From: Bosea sp. BIWAKO-01
GTDB lineage: Bacteria; Pseudomonadota; Alphaproteobacteria; Rhizobiales; Beijerinckiaceae
DNA length: 64,000 bases
Assembly (NCBI RefSeq): GCF_001748145.1
Contig: NZ_BCQA01000001.1
Location: 5,110,501 to 5,174,500, forward strand
Reading direction: 5' to 3'
Shown here: one piece after another, positions 49,458 to 58,816 of the stretch
Position numbering within the stretch: the stretch's first letter is position 1
Layout of the letters: every line of letters starts with the position of its first letter
Position numbers and translations under genes: made by a program
Notes under the pieces: model-generated
What the model saw: only the letters and a program-made list of their open reading frames with translations
What the model was told of the DNA's origin: nothing
Databases searched by the model: none

Positions 49458-49621
49458 CGCGTGGTTTCTGCCGCCTTCAGGTCAACCGGTCGATCCGGTG
49501 CGCCGGCCGGCGGCATCAACAACCAGAATCCGGCAAGCGCAAGGATGATAAGCCGAAAGCAAATATCGAACCAGCGCTCATAGGGGCGAGGCGGAATCGC
49601 GCGCAACAGGTCGCCGTCCAT
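49454..49621 (-). CDS. 55-residue membrane protein coupled to cysG
   Basis: From the ATG at 49621, with an excellent GGGAGGA site five bases upstream, the frame gives MDGDLLRAIPPRPYERW, one hydrophobic helix (ICFRLIILALAGFWLLMPPAG) and a short tail ending AAETTR. Its stop overlaps the cysG start by four bases, so it is probably translated as part of the operon. I do not recognise a family and know of no function. The strong ribosome site and the coupling argue for a real gene. Confidence 0.65.
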   Translation of the reverse strand: MDGDLLRAIPPRPYERWFDICFRLIILALAGFWLLMPPAGAPDRPVDLKAAETTR

Positions 49622-49696
49622 GCAGTCCTCCCTCAAATCCTCACCCTCATGGGCGCGCTGGCGGCCTGCCTCGCTCTGCGAGAACCTGGCCATGGA

Positions 49697-50206
49697 TCAA
49701 CCTGCTGCAGCGCGGGCCGCGCGCCGCTGGTCAAGAATGTTGCGGTTGTCGCCGTAGCCGCGCTGGTAGCCATGGCTGATCCGGTCGGCCGCGGTCAGCC
49801 ATTGCTCGACCGGTTGCCGCGCTGCACTCGTCTCCGGCAATTCGATCTCGTCGAAGCCGCATGAGAGCGCATAGGCGAACTGGTCGGCGATCAAGGGACC
49901 AGTGGCGCGCAAGGTCCCGGTAAAGCCATGGTTGCGAATGAGCTTGGCCAGGCTGAAGCCGCGCCCGTCCGAGAAAGCCGGGAAGGCAACGCTCACCAGC
50001 GAGAGCTGCCGCAGGACGAGCTTGAGCTCGGCGATGCGGATATGATTGGGCACGGTCACGCCGATGCGCTGGTCACGGGCTTTCTGCCGCAGCGCCTCCG
50101 GCAATGCCTCCCAGTCGACGAGGGCATGCGAGAGGTTGTCGATGGCGGCCCCTTCGCTGCGCGTCCAGACATCCGTCTTGGTGCCGGAGCGATCAAGCAA
50201 CAGCAT
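49697..50206 (-). CDS. DUF934 protein of the sulfite-reductase operon
   Basis: 169 residues from the ATG with AGGAGGT five bases upstream; a longer frame lies inside cysI antisense and is not supported. The DUF934 pattern is seen in VDWEALPEALRQKARDQRIGVTVPNHIRIAELKLVLRQLSLVSVAFPAFSDGRGFSLAKLIRNHGFTGTLRATGPLIADQFAYALSCGFDEIELPE. The family consistently accompanies ferredoxin-type cysI in alpha- and betaproteobacteria and is thought to assist sulfite reduction; its biochemistry is unknown. It overlaps the cysI 3' end by 14 bases. Confidence 0.9.
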   Translation of the reverse strand: MLLLDRSGTKTDVWTRSEGAAIDNLSHALVDWEALPEALRQKARDQRIGVTVPNHIRIAELKLVLRQLSLVSVAFPAFSDGRGFSLAKLIRNHGFTGTLRATGPLIADQFAYALSCGFDEIELPETSAARQPVEQWLTAADRISHGYQRGYGDNRNILDQRRAARAAAG

Positions 50207-51863
50207 GGGCGACCTCCTGGAATGCGGCCTTGAAAGGTCCGAGGCCGAGCCGGCGGACGGCATCGATGAAGCTCTCGTTCCCCTGACGCGCCTCGACATA
50301 GACATTGACGATGCGTTCGATCGCATCAGGCACGTCCTCGGCAGCAAGGCCGGGACCAAGAATCTCGCCGATGGCCGCGTTCTCGGTCGCATCGCCACCC
50401 AGCGTGATCTGGTAGGATTCGATGCCGCGCTTCTCAAGCCCGAGAATGCCGATATGGCCGACATGGTGATGGCCGCAGGCATTGATGCAGCCGGAAATCT
50501 TGATGTTCAGCTCGCCGATCTCGCGCTGACGCTCGGCATCGGCGAAGCGATGCTGGATGGCCTGGGCGATCGGGATCGAGCGGGCTGTCGCCAGCGCGCA
50601 ATAGTCGAGGCCGGGGCAGGAGATGATGTCTGTGATCATCCCGACATTGGCGGAGGCCAGGCCCGCTTCGCCGAGCTTCTGCCAGATTGCAAAGAGATCG
50701 CGTTGGCGCACATGCGGCAGGACGAGGTTCTGCGCATGGGTAACGCGCAACTCGTCATGCGAATACTGCTCGGCCAGGTCGGCGACGAGCCGCATCTGCT
50801 CCGAGGTCGCATCGCCAGGCGCCTGGCCTATCGGCTTCAGCGAAATGGTCAGCGCCGCATAGCCAGGAGCCTTGTGCGGCACTGTGTTGACCTCGACCCA
50901 GCGCGCGAAGGTCGGGTTTGTGGCCTTGGTCGCCTCCAGCACGCGGCTGACGGCGGGCAGGACCTCGTAGGTCGGGGGAGTGAAATAGGTGGCGATGCGC
51001 GCGACCTCCGCGGGGTCGGCGTTGACGGAGGGACCGTCGAGCCGGGCGAACTCCTCCTCGACGCGCCGCGTGAATTCCTCGACGCCAATCTCGTGGACCA
51101 GGATCTTGACGCGGGCCTTGTACTTGTTGTCGCGGCGGCCTTCGAGATTATAGACCCGCATGATCGCCTCGAGATAGGCGAGGAGATCGGCCTTGGGCAG
51201 ATAATCGCGCACCACCTTGCCGATCATCGGCGTGCGGCCGAGGCCGCCACCGACACTGACTTCATAGGAGACGGCATTGGTGTCCGGGTGCCGCCGCAGG
51301 CGCAGGCCGATGTCATGCGCCTTGATCACGGCCCGGTCATGCTCGGCCCCTGTCACCGCGATCTTGAACTTGCGCGGCAGGTAGCTGAACTCGGGATGCA
51401 GGCTCGACCATTGCCGGATCAGTTCGGCGGTCGGGCGCGGGTCCTCGATCTCGTCCTGAGCAACGCCGGCGAAATGATCGGCGGTGACATTGCGGATGCA
51501 ATTGCCCGAGGTCTGGATGCAATGCATCTCGACATCGGCAAGGAGATCCAGGATCTCCGGGATGTCACGCAGTTTCGGCCAGTTGAACTGCAGGTTCTGG
51601 CGCGTCGTGAAATGGCCGTAGCCGCGGTCATAGCGTTCGCCGATCAGGGCAAGCTGGCGCAATTGGCGCGACGACAGCGTTCCGTATGGCACTGCAATGC
51701 GCAGCATATAGGCGTGGAGCTGCAGGTAGACACCATTCTTCAACCGCAGCGGCTTGAACTCGTCCTCGGTCAGCGAACCATTGAGCCGGCGGCCGACCTG
51801 GTCCCGGAACTGGGCGACCCGCTCGCGGACGAAGCGCGCATCGAATTCATCGTAGCGATACAT
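50193..51863 (-). CDS. cysI: Sulfite reductase (nitrite/sulfite reductase hemoprotein)
   Basis: 556 residues. It reduces sulfite to sulfide with six electrons at a siroheme-[4Fe-4S] centre. The ferredoxin-like halves carry YGTLSSRQLRQLALIGERYDRGYGHFTTRQNLQFNW and NAVSYEVSVGGGLGRTPMIG. The cluster/siroheme Cys are in DIISCPGLDYCALA and LNIKISGCINACGHHHVGHIGILG (C-x5-C and C-x3-C). It has no flavin-reductase partner CysJ nearby. A 2Fe-2S ferredoxin gene two positions upstream is the likely electron donor. GGAGG lies about nine bases before the start. Confidence 0.94.
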   Translation of the reverse strand: MYRYDEFDARFVRERVAQFRDQVGRRLNGSLTEDEFKPLRLKNGVYLQLHAYMLRIAVPYGTLSSRQLRQLALIGERYDRGYGHFTTRQNLQFNWPKLRDIPEILDLLADVEMHCIQTSGNCIRNVTADHFAGVAQDEIEDPRPTAELIRQWSSLHPEFSYLPRKFKIAVTGAEHDRAVIKAHDIGLRLRRHPDTNAVSYEVSVGGGLGRTPMIGKVVRDYLPKADLLAYLEAIMRVYNLEGRRDNKYKARVKILVHEIGVEEFTRRVEEEFARLDGPSVNADPAEVARIATYFTPPTYEVLPAVSRVLEATKATNPTFARWVEVNTVPHKAPGYAALTISLKPIGQAPGDATSEQMRLVADLAEQYSHDELRVTHAQNLVLPHVRQRDLFAIWQKLGEAGLASANVGMITDIISCPGLDYCALATARSIPIAQAIQHRFADAERQREIGELNIKISGCINACGHHHVGHIGILGLEKRGIESYQITLGGDATENAAIGEILGPGLAAEDVPDAIERIVNVYVEARQGNESFIDAVRRLGLGPFKAAFQEVAHAVA

Positions 51864-51866
51864 GTC

Positions 51867-52226
51867 TCAGGCCCTCCGCTCGGCTGCGATACCGTCCCCG
51901 GCCTGCTTGCCGAGATCGGGACGGTTGCTCGGTCCGAGCGTCTTCATGCGTTCGCGATAATGCCGTGGCACCGGCCCGCCGGCCTCGATCGAGACATCGA
52001 CGAGGTAGGCATCGACGACATGCTGGGCTGCGAATTCGCTGACGGCATACGCCTCCAACCGCGCTGCGGCCGCGTCATCGGCTGCGAGCAGCGCCAGTGT
52101 GGGATCGCGCGTCCAGGCGAGCGCACCGGCGGCGGTAACCGAAGCGAAGACGACGTCGCCATCAAGCAGATCATTGGCGAGAAGGATTGCCGGAAGGGGC
52201 GGGCGCTTGGGAGCAGCAGCCATCAC
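51867..52226 (-). CDS. DUF2849 protein
   Basis: 119 residues. The start RPPLPAILLANDLLDGDVVFASVTAAGALAWTRD and the middle AARLEAYAVSEFAAQHVVDAYLVDVSIEAGGPVPRHYRERMKTLGPSNRPDLG fit the DUF2849 family, which sits directly before cysI in many rhizobia. The biochemical role is unknown; a link to sulfite reduction is by gene context only. Its start overlaps the ferredoxin stop by ATGA and it ends three bases before cysI. Confidence 0.88.
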   Translation of the reverse strand: MMAAAPKRPPLPAILLANDLLDGDVVFASVTAAGALAWTRDPTLALLAADDAAAARLEAYAVSEFAAQHVVDAYLVDVSIEAGGPVPRHYRERMKTLGPSNRPDLGKQAGDGIAAERRA

Positions 52227-52543
52227 GCAGCCTCCGCCAGGGTCAGCGTCAGGCCGTCGAGATCATCGGACCAGATGATCTGGCAGGACAGCCGGGAGGT
52301 CTGTTCGATCAGCGGCAGCGTGTCGAGCGCGTCGATCTCATCCTCCCGCGGCTCGGGCAGGCGTGCTGCCCATTCCGGCGCGACGATGACATGGCAGGTG
52401 GCGCAATCGCAGGAACCACCGCAGACACCTTCGATCCCGACGCGATAGTCGCGCAGGATTTCCATAACCCGCCAGCCTTCGACGGCCTCGAGTTCATGGG
52501 GCTGACCCTGCCGGTCGATGACGTTGAGAATGGCCACCTTCAC
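52223..52543 (-). CDS. 2Fe-2S ferredoxin
   Basis: 106 residues. The cluster ligands follow the adrenodoxin-type pattern C-x5-C-x2-C...C: GVCGGSCDCATCHVIVAPEW and, later, TSRLSCQIIWSDDLDGL. Length and spacing fit vertebrate/bacterial adrenodoxin-like ferredoxins. As the first gene of the cysI operon it is the likely electron donor to sulfite reductase in place of a CysJ flavoprotein; this is inference from context. Its start lies only 11 bases from a putative operator. Confidence 0.92.
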   Translation of the reverse strand: MKVAILNVIDRQGQPHELEAVEGWRVMEILRDYRVGIEGVCGGSCDCATCHVIVAPEWAARLPEPREDEIDALDTLPLIEQTSRLSCQIIWSDDLDGLTLTLAEAA

Positions 52544-52553
52544 CGCTCACCCT

Positions 52554-52569
52554 GTTCGCTATTCCGAAC
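52554..52569. promoter_or_regulatory. Shared sulfur-operon motif, ferredoxin/cysI copy
   Basis: On the minus strand it reads GTTCGGAATAGCGAAC, with 5-bp arms GTTCG/CGAAC around six bases. It lies 11-26 bases before the ferredoxin start, where a bound protein would block transcription or initiation. A 13/16 match lies upstream of cysP. Confidence 0.55.
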
Positions 52570-52726
52570 ATCTCAAATACGGCAGCGCGGCAGCTGGTTC
52601 AATTCACGTCTGGTAGCGTGTTTTTTCTTATTCCCATTGAAAAGGAGGATTTTTGTCTTCGCCGCACCTGCAGAAGGGGCGGGGGCGAAATAATCCTCTC
52701 AAGGCTGCCATGCGCTAGCTGTGACG

Positions 52727-53422
52727 CTAGACCAGCCCGCCGAGCCGGTAACCGACGCCGGGCTCGGTCTCGATCAGTTTTGGGCTCGTGGGGTCTTCCT
52801 CGAGCTTCTGGCGGAGCTGGCCGACGAAGACGCGAAGATACTGCACATCGTGCTCATGCGCCGGGCCCCAGACCGCAGTGAGGATCTGGCGATGGGTCAG
52901 CACCCGGCCATTGCCGCCGGCGAGCGAGGCAAGCAGGTCGTATTCCTTTGGCGACAGCTTCACATGCGTTCCGTTGCGGCTGACGCGTCGATTGACGAGG
53001 TCGATCTCGACGGCGCCCGAGCGAATCACCGCGTCGGCGCCCTGACGCTCGATGCGGTGGCGCAGCGCCACGCGCAGCCGCGCCAGCAATTCGCCGACAC
53101 CGAAGGGCTTCTCGACATAGTCATCGGCGCCGGCATCGAGCGCATCGATCTTCTCGGTCTCGCGATCCCGCGCCGAGAGGATGATCACCGGGCCGTCATA
53201 GAAGGCCCGCGCCTTGGCCAGCGCTTCCTTGCCGTCCATGTCGGGCAGACCGAGGTCGAGCACCACCGCATCCGGCGGCTTTCGTGCAAGCTCGCGCAGG
53301 CCGGCTGCGGCATCATCGGCGCGAACCGGCTCATAGCCGGCGGCATCAAGCGCGGGAGCCAGGAAGCGATGGATCTGCGGTTCATCGTCGATGACGAGGA
53401 TACGCGGGCGAAAGGCTGTCAT
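52727..53422 (-). CDS. kdpE: Potassium response regulator KdpE
   Basis: 231 residues. The receiver domain has ILVIDDEPQIHRFL, the phospho-acceptor in AVVLDLGLPDMDGKEAL, LSARDRETEKI and EKPFGVGELLARLRVAL. The winged-helix OmpR-type domain closes with HVKLSPKEYDLLASLAGGNGRVLTHRQILTAVWGPAHEHDVQYLRVFVGQLRQKLE, a strong KdpE signature. It overlaps kdpD by ATGA and ends the kdp locus. It activates the kdp promoter under potassium limitation or osmotic stress, by family knowledge. Confidence 0.96.
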   Translation of the reverse strand: MTAFRPRILVIDDEPQIHRFLAPALDAAGYEPVRADDAAAGLRELARKPPDAVVLDLGLPDMDGKEALAKARAFYDGPVIILSARDRETEKIDALDAGADDYVEKPFGVGELLARLRVALRHRIERQGADAVIRSGAVEIDLVNRRVSRNGTHVKLSPKEYDLLASLAGGNGRVLTHRQILTAVWGPAHEHDVQYLRVFVGQLRQKLEEDPTSPKLIETEPGVGYRLGGLV

Positions 53423-56133
53423 GTCGTTGCTCCGGGCGCGCTGTCCTTGCGCAGGCTGATCAGGATGCGGGTGCCGCCCGGAGTTCCGTCCGGACGGTCC
53501 TGGATCGGGCTCGCGGCTGCGATCCGACCGCCCATCGCCTCGACGAAGCCCTTGGAGATGGCGAGGCCGAGGCCTGCGCCCTTGCCGCGCTCCCCGCCAC
53601 GGTCGGTCGATTCCTCGAGCCTGCGGAACTTCTCGAAGACGCGTTCCAGCTCGGCGGTGGGGATACCGCGCCCCTCATCCTCGATCGAGATCACGACATT
53701 GCCTCTGTCCTCATAGGCCGCCGTCTCAATCAGCGAGCCGTCCTCGCTATAGGTGATGGCATTTTCCAGGATGTTGACCAGAGCCTGCTCGAGCAGGCCG
53801 GGGTCGGCCCGTACGGCCGAAAGCGCAGCGGGAAAATCGCGCTGGACGCGGCGGTGCCCGAGGCGACGCGAGACGCGCTCGATCGCTGCGGCGATCACGT
53901 CGCGCACATCCGTCCAGTCACGGCGCGTCACCAGCGCTCCGCCTTCCAGTCGCGACATATCGAGCAGGTCGCCAACATAGCGATTAAGCCTTTCGGCCTC
54001 CTCGCGGATCGAGAGCATCAGGTCGTCGCGCACCGCGGGCTCGACCGTCTTGCCGAAGTCGATCAGCGTCGTTGCCGATCCCAGCACCGTCGCCAGCGGC
54101 GTGCGCAGATCATGGCTGACGGAGTTGAGCAGCGCCGAGCGCAGCCGATCACTGCGGCGGAGCGCCTCCGCGTCGACGGCCGCGGCGGCCAGCTCGGCCC
54201 GCTCCAGCGCGATCGCCCCCTGATCGAGCAGCGCCAGCGCGAAGCGTTCGTTCTCGGCGTCGAGCAGCGCCTGGGGTTCGAACCCGACGACGCCCGAGCG
54301 CGAACGCACGCCCTGCAACGCGCGGAACGTCCAGGCAGCATTGGGCAAGGTGCCGGTGCCGGCACCGGCCGGCTCGCCGCGCGTCCAGGTCCAGCGTGCC
54401 GCGGTCATGTCTGCTGTGCTGAGCGCTTCGAGCGCAGGCGCTCCGGCCGCCGCAGCGATTTCCTCGCCATGGGGCAGGAAGACGACGACTTTACCGGACG
54501 TCGCGGCCGAAAGCTGCTCGGCCAGGATCGTGGCAGCATCCTCCTTGCGCGCGGCTCCCGACAGCCGCCGGCTCGCGGCGAGCAATGCGGAGATTGCCGA
54601 GGCTCGTCGTGCGGTGGCCCTGGCCTGATCCCGGACCCGCCCTGTAAGGCCCCCCGTCGTCATCGCCACCGCGAAGAAGACGAGGAATGTTAGGACATCC
54701 GCGGGATGGCCGATCCAGAAGCTCAGCAGCGGCTCGAGGAAGAAGAAATTATAGGCGACCGCGGCGAAGGCTGCCGCCGTGACGGCTGGCCAGAGACCAA
54801 ATGCGAGCCCCGATATCAGCACGCTGACCATGAACAGCATGGCGAGATTGGCATTCTCGACACGGTTCTGGATCATCTCCCCGATCAGGATCGTGCCGCC
54901 AACCAGCGCTGCGGAGGCCAGGTGGCCGCCCCACTGCAGCGCGCGCTTCGGAACGGGTGATGATGGGACGGCAGGCCCGGACGCGCTCTCGGTGATGATG
55001 TGCAGCGCCGCGCCGTTCTGTGCCTCGAGCAGGGCTGGCGCCAGCGACCGGTGGAACCAGGCGCGCCAGCCCCGGCGGTGCGACTTGCCGACGACGATCT
55101 GGGTGACGTTGTTGCGCCTGGCATAGTCCAGCACGGTGGCGACGAGATCGTCGCCGGTCAGCACGACATTGGCTGCGCCGAGCTGTTCGGCGAGCTTGAG
55201 CGCTTCCGACAGGCTGCGGCCACGAGCGGAATCCGGCTCGACGCGGTTCGGCCGCTCGACATGTGCCACCGTCCAGGGCGCGTCCATCATCATGTCGGAG
55301 AGGCGCCGACCCGCGCGCACCAGCGAACTCGCCATGGCGTCCGGCCCGATCAGGACCAGGATGCGCTCGCCGGCCGCCCAGGGGCCTTCGACGCCGGCAC
55401 GCTTCATCGCCTGGCTGAGCTGGTCGTCGACGGTCTGGGCGGCGCGGCGCAAGGCCAGTTCGCGCAGCGCCGTCAGGTTCTCAGGCTTGAAGAAATTGTC
55501 GGCGGCGAGCCGCGCCGTCTCGGGCAGATAGACCTTGCCCTCGGCCATGCGCTGGCGCAGTTCGGTCGGAGTGATGTCGATCAGCTCGATCTCGTCCGCC
55601 CGGCTGAGGACGCTGTCCGGCACCGTTTCACGCTGGCGTACGCCGGTGATCTTCCAGACCACGTCGACGAGGCTCTCCAGATGCTGGACGTTCAGCGTTG
55701 TCCAGATGTCGATACCGGATTCGAGCAGTTCCTCGACATCCTGCCAGCGTTTCGGGTGGCGGCTGCCGGGAGCGTTGGAATGAGCATATTCGTCGACGAG
55801 CAGGAGGCGCGGTTTGACGGCCAGCGCCGCGTCGAGGTCGAATTCCAGCAAGGTCCGGCCGCGATGCTCGATCGGCCGGCGCGCCATGACCTCGAGCCCA
55901 TCGAGCAGGGCCTCGGTCTCGCGCCTGCCATGGGTCTCGACCACGCCGACAAGGACCTCGCCATGCTCGGCCTGGGCGCGGCGGCCCTGGGACAGCATCT
56001 CGTAGGTCTTGCCGACGCCTGGAGCCATGCCCAGAAAAATCTTGAGCCGGCCGCGTTTGCGGCCGGCCTGCGCCAGAAGGGCATCGGGATCGGGGCGTCC
56101 CTGCTCCCGGAATCTGGTCTCGTCTGCAGTCAT
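53419..56133 (-). CDS. kdpD: Osmosensitive K+ channel sensor kinase KdpD
   Basis: 904 residues. The N-terminal KdpD domain has Walker A FLGMAPGVGKTYEMLSQGRR and LLVDEYAHSNAPGSRHPKRWQDVEELLESGIDIWTTLNVQHLESL. A universal-stress-like domain follows (ILVLIGPDAMASSLVRAGRRLSD). Four helices near residues 400-500 anchor it. A GAF-like segment precedes the kinase core with H-box LNSVSHDLRTPLATVLGSATTL, N-box ILENAITYSED, G1 ISIEDEGRGIP and G2 GAGLGLAISKGFVEAMGG. It is coupled to kdpE. Confidence 0.97.
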   Translation of the reverse strand: MTADETRFREQGRPDPDALLAQAGRKRGRLKIFLGMAPGVGKTYEMLSQGRRAQAEHGEVLVGVVETHGRRETEALLDGLEVMARRPIEHRGRTLLEFDLDAALAVKPRLLLVDEYAHSNAPGSRHPKRWQDVEELLESGIDIWTTLNVQHLESLVDVVWKITGVRQRETVPDSVLSRADEIELIDITPTELRQRMAEGKVYLPETARLAADNFFKPENLTALRELALRRAAQTVDDQLSQAMKRAGVEGPWAAGERILVLIGPDAMASSLVRAGRRLSDMMMDAPWTVAHVERPNRVEPDSARGRSLSEALKLAEQLGAANVVLTGDDLVATVLDYARRNNVTQIVVGKSHRRGWRAWFHRSLAPALLEAQNGAALHIITESASGPAVPSSPVPKRALQWGGHLASAALVGGTILIGEMIQNRVENANLAMLFMVSVLISGLAFGLWPAVTAAAFAAVAYNFFFLEPLLSFWIGHPADVLTFLVFFAVAMTTGGLTGRVRDQARATARRASAISALLAASRRLSGAARKEDAATILAEQLSAATSGKVVVFLPHGEEIAAAAGAPALEALSTADMTAARWTWTRGEPAGAGTGTLPNAAWTFRALQGVRSRSGVVGFEPQALLDAENERFALALLDQGAIALERAELAAAAVDAEALRRSDRLRSALLNSVSHDLRTPLATVLGSATTLIDFGKTVEPAVRDDLMLSIREEAERLNRYVGDLLDMSRLEGGALVTRRDWTDVRDVIAAAIERVSRRLGHRRVQRDFPAALSAVRADPGLLEQALVNILENAITYSEDGSLIETAAYEDRGNVVISIEDEGRGIPTAELERVFEKFRRLEESTDRGGERGKGAGLGLAISKGFVEAMGGRIAAASPIQDRPDGTPGGTRILISLRKDSAPGATT

Positions 56134-56143
56134 AATGCTGGGC

Positions 56144-56737
56144 TCATGGCGCCTTAGCTTGCGGCTTCGGGTAACGCGCGTCGAGGGCGAGATTCGCGGT
56201 CAGCACGTTTACACGCGAGCGACCGAGAAAGCCGAAGGTCGGCTCCTGCGTGTTCGCTGCGATGATCGCCGCAACCTGGTCCGGGGCGATGCCGCGGGTT
56301 TTGGCGATGCGAGCGACCTGGCGGGCCGCGTTCTCCGGCGAGATATGGGGATCCAGACCCGAAGCGGAAGCGGTAACCGCATCGGCCGGCAGGGAACCCT
56401 TCCCGTCGGCCTCCCGCAGCGCGTCGGCATCGGCCTTGATCCGCGCAGCGAGGTCCTCGTTCAAGGGCCCCAGATTCGAGCCCGAGGAGCCGGCGGCATC
56501 ATAACCGTCCTTGCCGGCGGCGGAGGGGCGGGGACGCAGATAGGCGTCGCCCTTGAAGTTCTGGCCGATCAACTGCGAACCGACGATCTCGCCTTGCGTA
56601 TTGCGTATCAGAGAACCGCCGGCCTGGGACGGGAAGGCCGCGCCGGCGATACCGGTGACGCCGAGCGGGTAGGCAAGGCCGAGGAGAAGGGTGAAGAACA
56701 CCATCGAAACGATGGCGGGGCGAAGATGGGACAGCAT
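56144..56737 (-). CDS. kdpC: K+-transporting ATPase subunit KdpC
   Basis: 197 residues. One N-terminal transmembrane helix (AIVSMVFFTLLLGLAYPLGVTGIAG) is followed by a soluble domain with the KdpC hallmarks QAGGSLIRNTQGEIVGSQLIGQNF, YLRPRPSAAGKDGYDAAGSSGSNLGPLN, DAVTASASGLDPHISPENAARQVARIAKTRG and GRSRVNVLTANLALDA. It stabilises KdpAB and helps ATP binding. It lies between kdpB and kdpD in standard order. Confidence 0.97.
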   Translation of the reverse strand: MLSHLRPAIVSMVFFTLLLGLAYPLGVTGIAGAAFPSQAGGSLIRNTQGEIVGSQLIGQNFKGDAYLRPRPSAAGKDGYDAAGSSGSNLGPLNEDLAARIKADADALREADGKGSLPADAVTASASGLDPHISPENAARQVARIAKTRGIAPDQVAAIIAANTQEPTFGFLGRSRVNVLTANLALDARYPKPQAKAP

Positions 56738-56759
56738 GGGTTGCTCCTTGTCCGCGGCG

Positions 56760-58796
56760 TCAGGCGAGCTTCAGGGCTGCGACGATCATGTCGATCAGCT
56801 TGATGCCGACGAAGGGCGCGATCAGCCCGCCGATGCCATAGAGGGTGAGGTTGCGCGAGAGCAGCTTGGCGGCGCCGATGGCGCGATAGCGCACGCCGCG
56901 CAGGGCGAGCGGGATCAGCGCGACGATGACCAGCGCGTTGAAGATCACGGCAGAGAGGATGGCGCTGTGCGGGCTTGTGAGCCCCATGACGTTGAGGGCG
57001 CCCAAGGCCGGCAGCGCCGCCACGAACAGGGCCGGGATGATCGCGAAATACTTGGCGACGTCGTTGGCGATCGAGAAGGTGGTCAGTGCTCCGCGCGTGA
57101 TCAGGAGCTGCTTGCCGACCTCGACGATCTCCAGGACCTTGGTCGGATCGCTGTCGAGATCGACCATGTTGCCGGCCTCGCGGGCCGCTTGCGCGCCGGT
57201 CTGCATGGCCACGCCGACATCGGCTTGCGCCAGCGCCGGAGCGTCATTGGCGCCGTCGCCGCACATTGCGACGAGACGGCCCTTGGCCTGCTCGGTGCGG
57301 ATCATGCGCAGCTTGTCCTCCGGCGTCGCCTCGGCGAGAAAATCGTCGACGCCGGCTTCGGAAGCGATGGCCGCAGCGGTGACGGGATTGTCGCCGGTGA
57401 TCATCACGGTGCGCACACCCATGCGGCGAAGATCGGCGAAGCGATCCTTGACGCCAGGCTTCACCACATCCTTGAGGTGGATGACGCCGACCAGCGCACC
57501 GTTCTCGCTGACCGCGAGCGGCGTGCCGCCCGAGCGGGCGATGCGGTCGACCGCGTGGCGCATCTCGGTCGGGACCTGGCCGTCGCGCAGATCGAGCATG
57601 GTCAGCACGGCATCGACTGCGCCCTTGCGCCAGGACTGCCCGTTATCGTCGAGGCCCGACTGACGCGTCGTCGCGCTGAACGCGATCGCGGTCGCATGGT
57701 CAGGAATGCTGGCGGTAATGCCTTGCTCCCGCGCCAGTTCGACGATCGAGCGGCCCTCGGGGGTCTCGTCGGCGAGAGAGGCCATGAGCGCGGCGCGCAG
57801 CGCATTGTCCGGGCGAACGCCCGGCGCCGGGATGACCTCGACCGCCATGCGGTTGCCGAAGGTGATCGTGCCGGTCTTGTCGAGCAGCAGCGTGTCGATG
57901 TCGCCCGCCGCTTCGACCGCGCGCCCGGAGGTCGCGAGCACGTTGACCTTGAGCAGCCGGTCCATGCCCGCGATGCCGACCGCACTGAGCAATCCGCCGA
58001 TCGTGGTCGGGATCAGCGTGACGAAGAGCGCACCGAGCACCATGGGATCGAGCGCGATGCCGGAGAAGGCACCCAGGCCGGTCAGCGTGACGACTGCGAC
58101 CAGGAAGACCAGCGTCAGGCCGGCGAGCAGCACGGCAAGAGCGAGCTCGTTGGGTGTCTTGCGTCGGTCGGCGCCTTCCACCATCGCGATCATGCGATCG
58201 AGGAAGGAGGAGCCCGGCTGCGACGTGACCCTCATCTTGATCCAGTCGGAGACCACCGTGGTGCCGCCGGTGACGGCCGAGCGGTCGCCGCCGCTCTCCC
58301 GGATCACCGGAGCGGACTCGCCGGTGATCGCGGCCTCGTTGACCGAGGCGACACCCTCGATAATCTCGCCATCGGCCGGGATCACGTCGCCGGCCTCGAC
58401 CAGCACGAGATCGCCCGGAACGAGCTTGTGGGCCGGGGTCGGGATCATCGCATTCCGCTCAGGGTCGATGATCAGCTTGGCCTTGGTGGTGACGCGGGCG
58501 GCACGAAGCGAATCCGCCGCGGCCTTGCCACGCCCCTCGGCGATGCTCTCGGCAAAATTGGCGAAGAGCACGGTCAGCCAGAGCCAGGCCGCGATCTGGA
58601 TCGGAAATCCGGCAGGTGCGCCGGCGGAAAGGGCAACCGCGGCGGAAACCGTCGCGAGCGCCGCGACGACCTCCGTGGCCAGGATCACCGGGTTTCCGGT
58701 GAGCTTGCGCGGGTCGAGCTTGACGAAGGCGCTCTTCAGCGCCGTCAGCACGACGCCTTGGTCGAAGCTGGAGGATTTGACGAAGGACATACTCAT
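56760..58796 (-). CDS. kdpB: K+-transporting ATPase ATP-binding subunit KdpB
   Basis: 678 residues from the ATG with AAGGGAA seven bases upstream; an ATG eight codons earlier is less likely. P-type ATPase. The phosphorylation site is [15 protein letters not shown], with the TGES actuator loop in [21 protein letters not shown], hinge [30 protein letters not shown] and [20 protein letters not shown]. The transmembrane SERCA-like P is in [25 protein letters not shown]. It hydrolyses ATP to drive K+ through KdpA. Confidence 0.98.
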   Translation of the reverse strand: MSMSFVKSSSFDQGVVLTALKSAFVKLDPRKLTGNPVILATEVVAALATVSAAVALSAGAPAGFPIQIAAWLWLTVLFANFAESIAEGRGKAAADSLRAARVTTKAKLIIDPERNAMIPTPAHKLVPGDLVLVEAGDVIPADGEIIEGVASVNEAAITGESAPVIRESGGDRSAVTGGTTVVSDWIKMRVTSQPGSSFLDRMIAMVEGADRRKTPNELALAVLLAGLTLVFLVAVVTLTGLGAFSGIALDPMVLGALFVTLIPTTIGGLLSAVGIAGMDRLLKVNVLATSGRAVEAAGDIDTLLLDKTGTITFGNRMAVEVIPAPGVRPDNALRAALMASLADETPEGRSIVELAREQGITASIPDHATAIAFSATTRQSGLDDNGQSWRKGAVDAVLTMLDLRDGQVPTEMRHAVDRIARSGGTPLAVSENGALVGVIHLKDVVKPGVKDRFADLRRMGVRTVMITGDNPVTAAAIASEAGVDDFLAEATPEDKLRMIRTEQAKGRLVAMCGDGANDAPALAQADVGVAMQTGAQAAREAGNMVDLDSDPTKVLEIVEVGKQLLITRGALTTFSIANDVAKYFAIIPALFVAALPALGALNVMGLTSPHSAILSAVIFNALVIVALIPLALRGVRYRAIGAAKLLSRNLTLYGIGGLIAPFVGIKLIDMIVAALKLA

Positions 58797-58816
58797 GGAA
58801 GCTTTCCCTTGTCGGC

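Noticed and set aside
52641..52719. A 22-codon plus-strand frame after AAGGAGG (52641-52647)
   Set aside because: It has a good ribosome-like site but a TTG start, no conserved features and no plus-strand neighbours; chance is likely in the AT-rich promoter region of the minus-strand ferredoxin operon.
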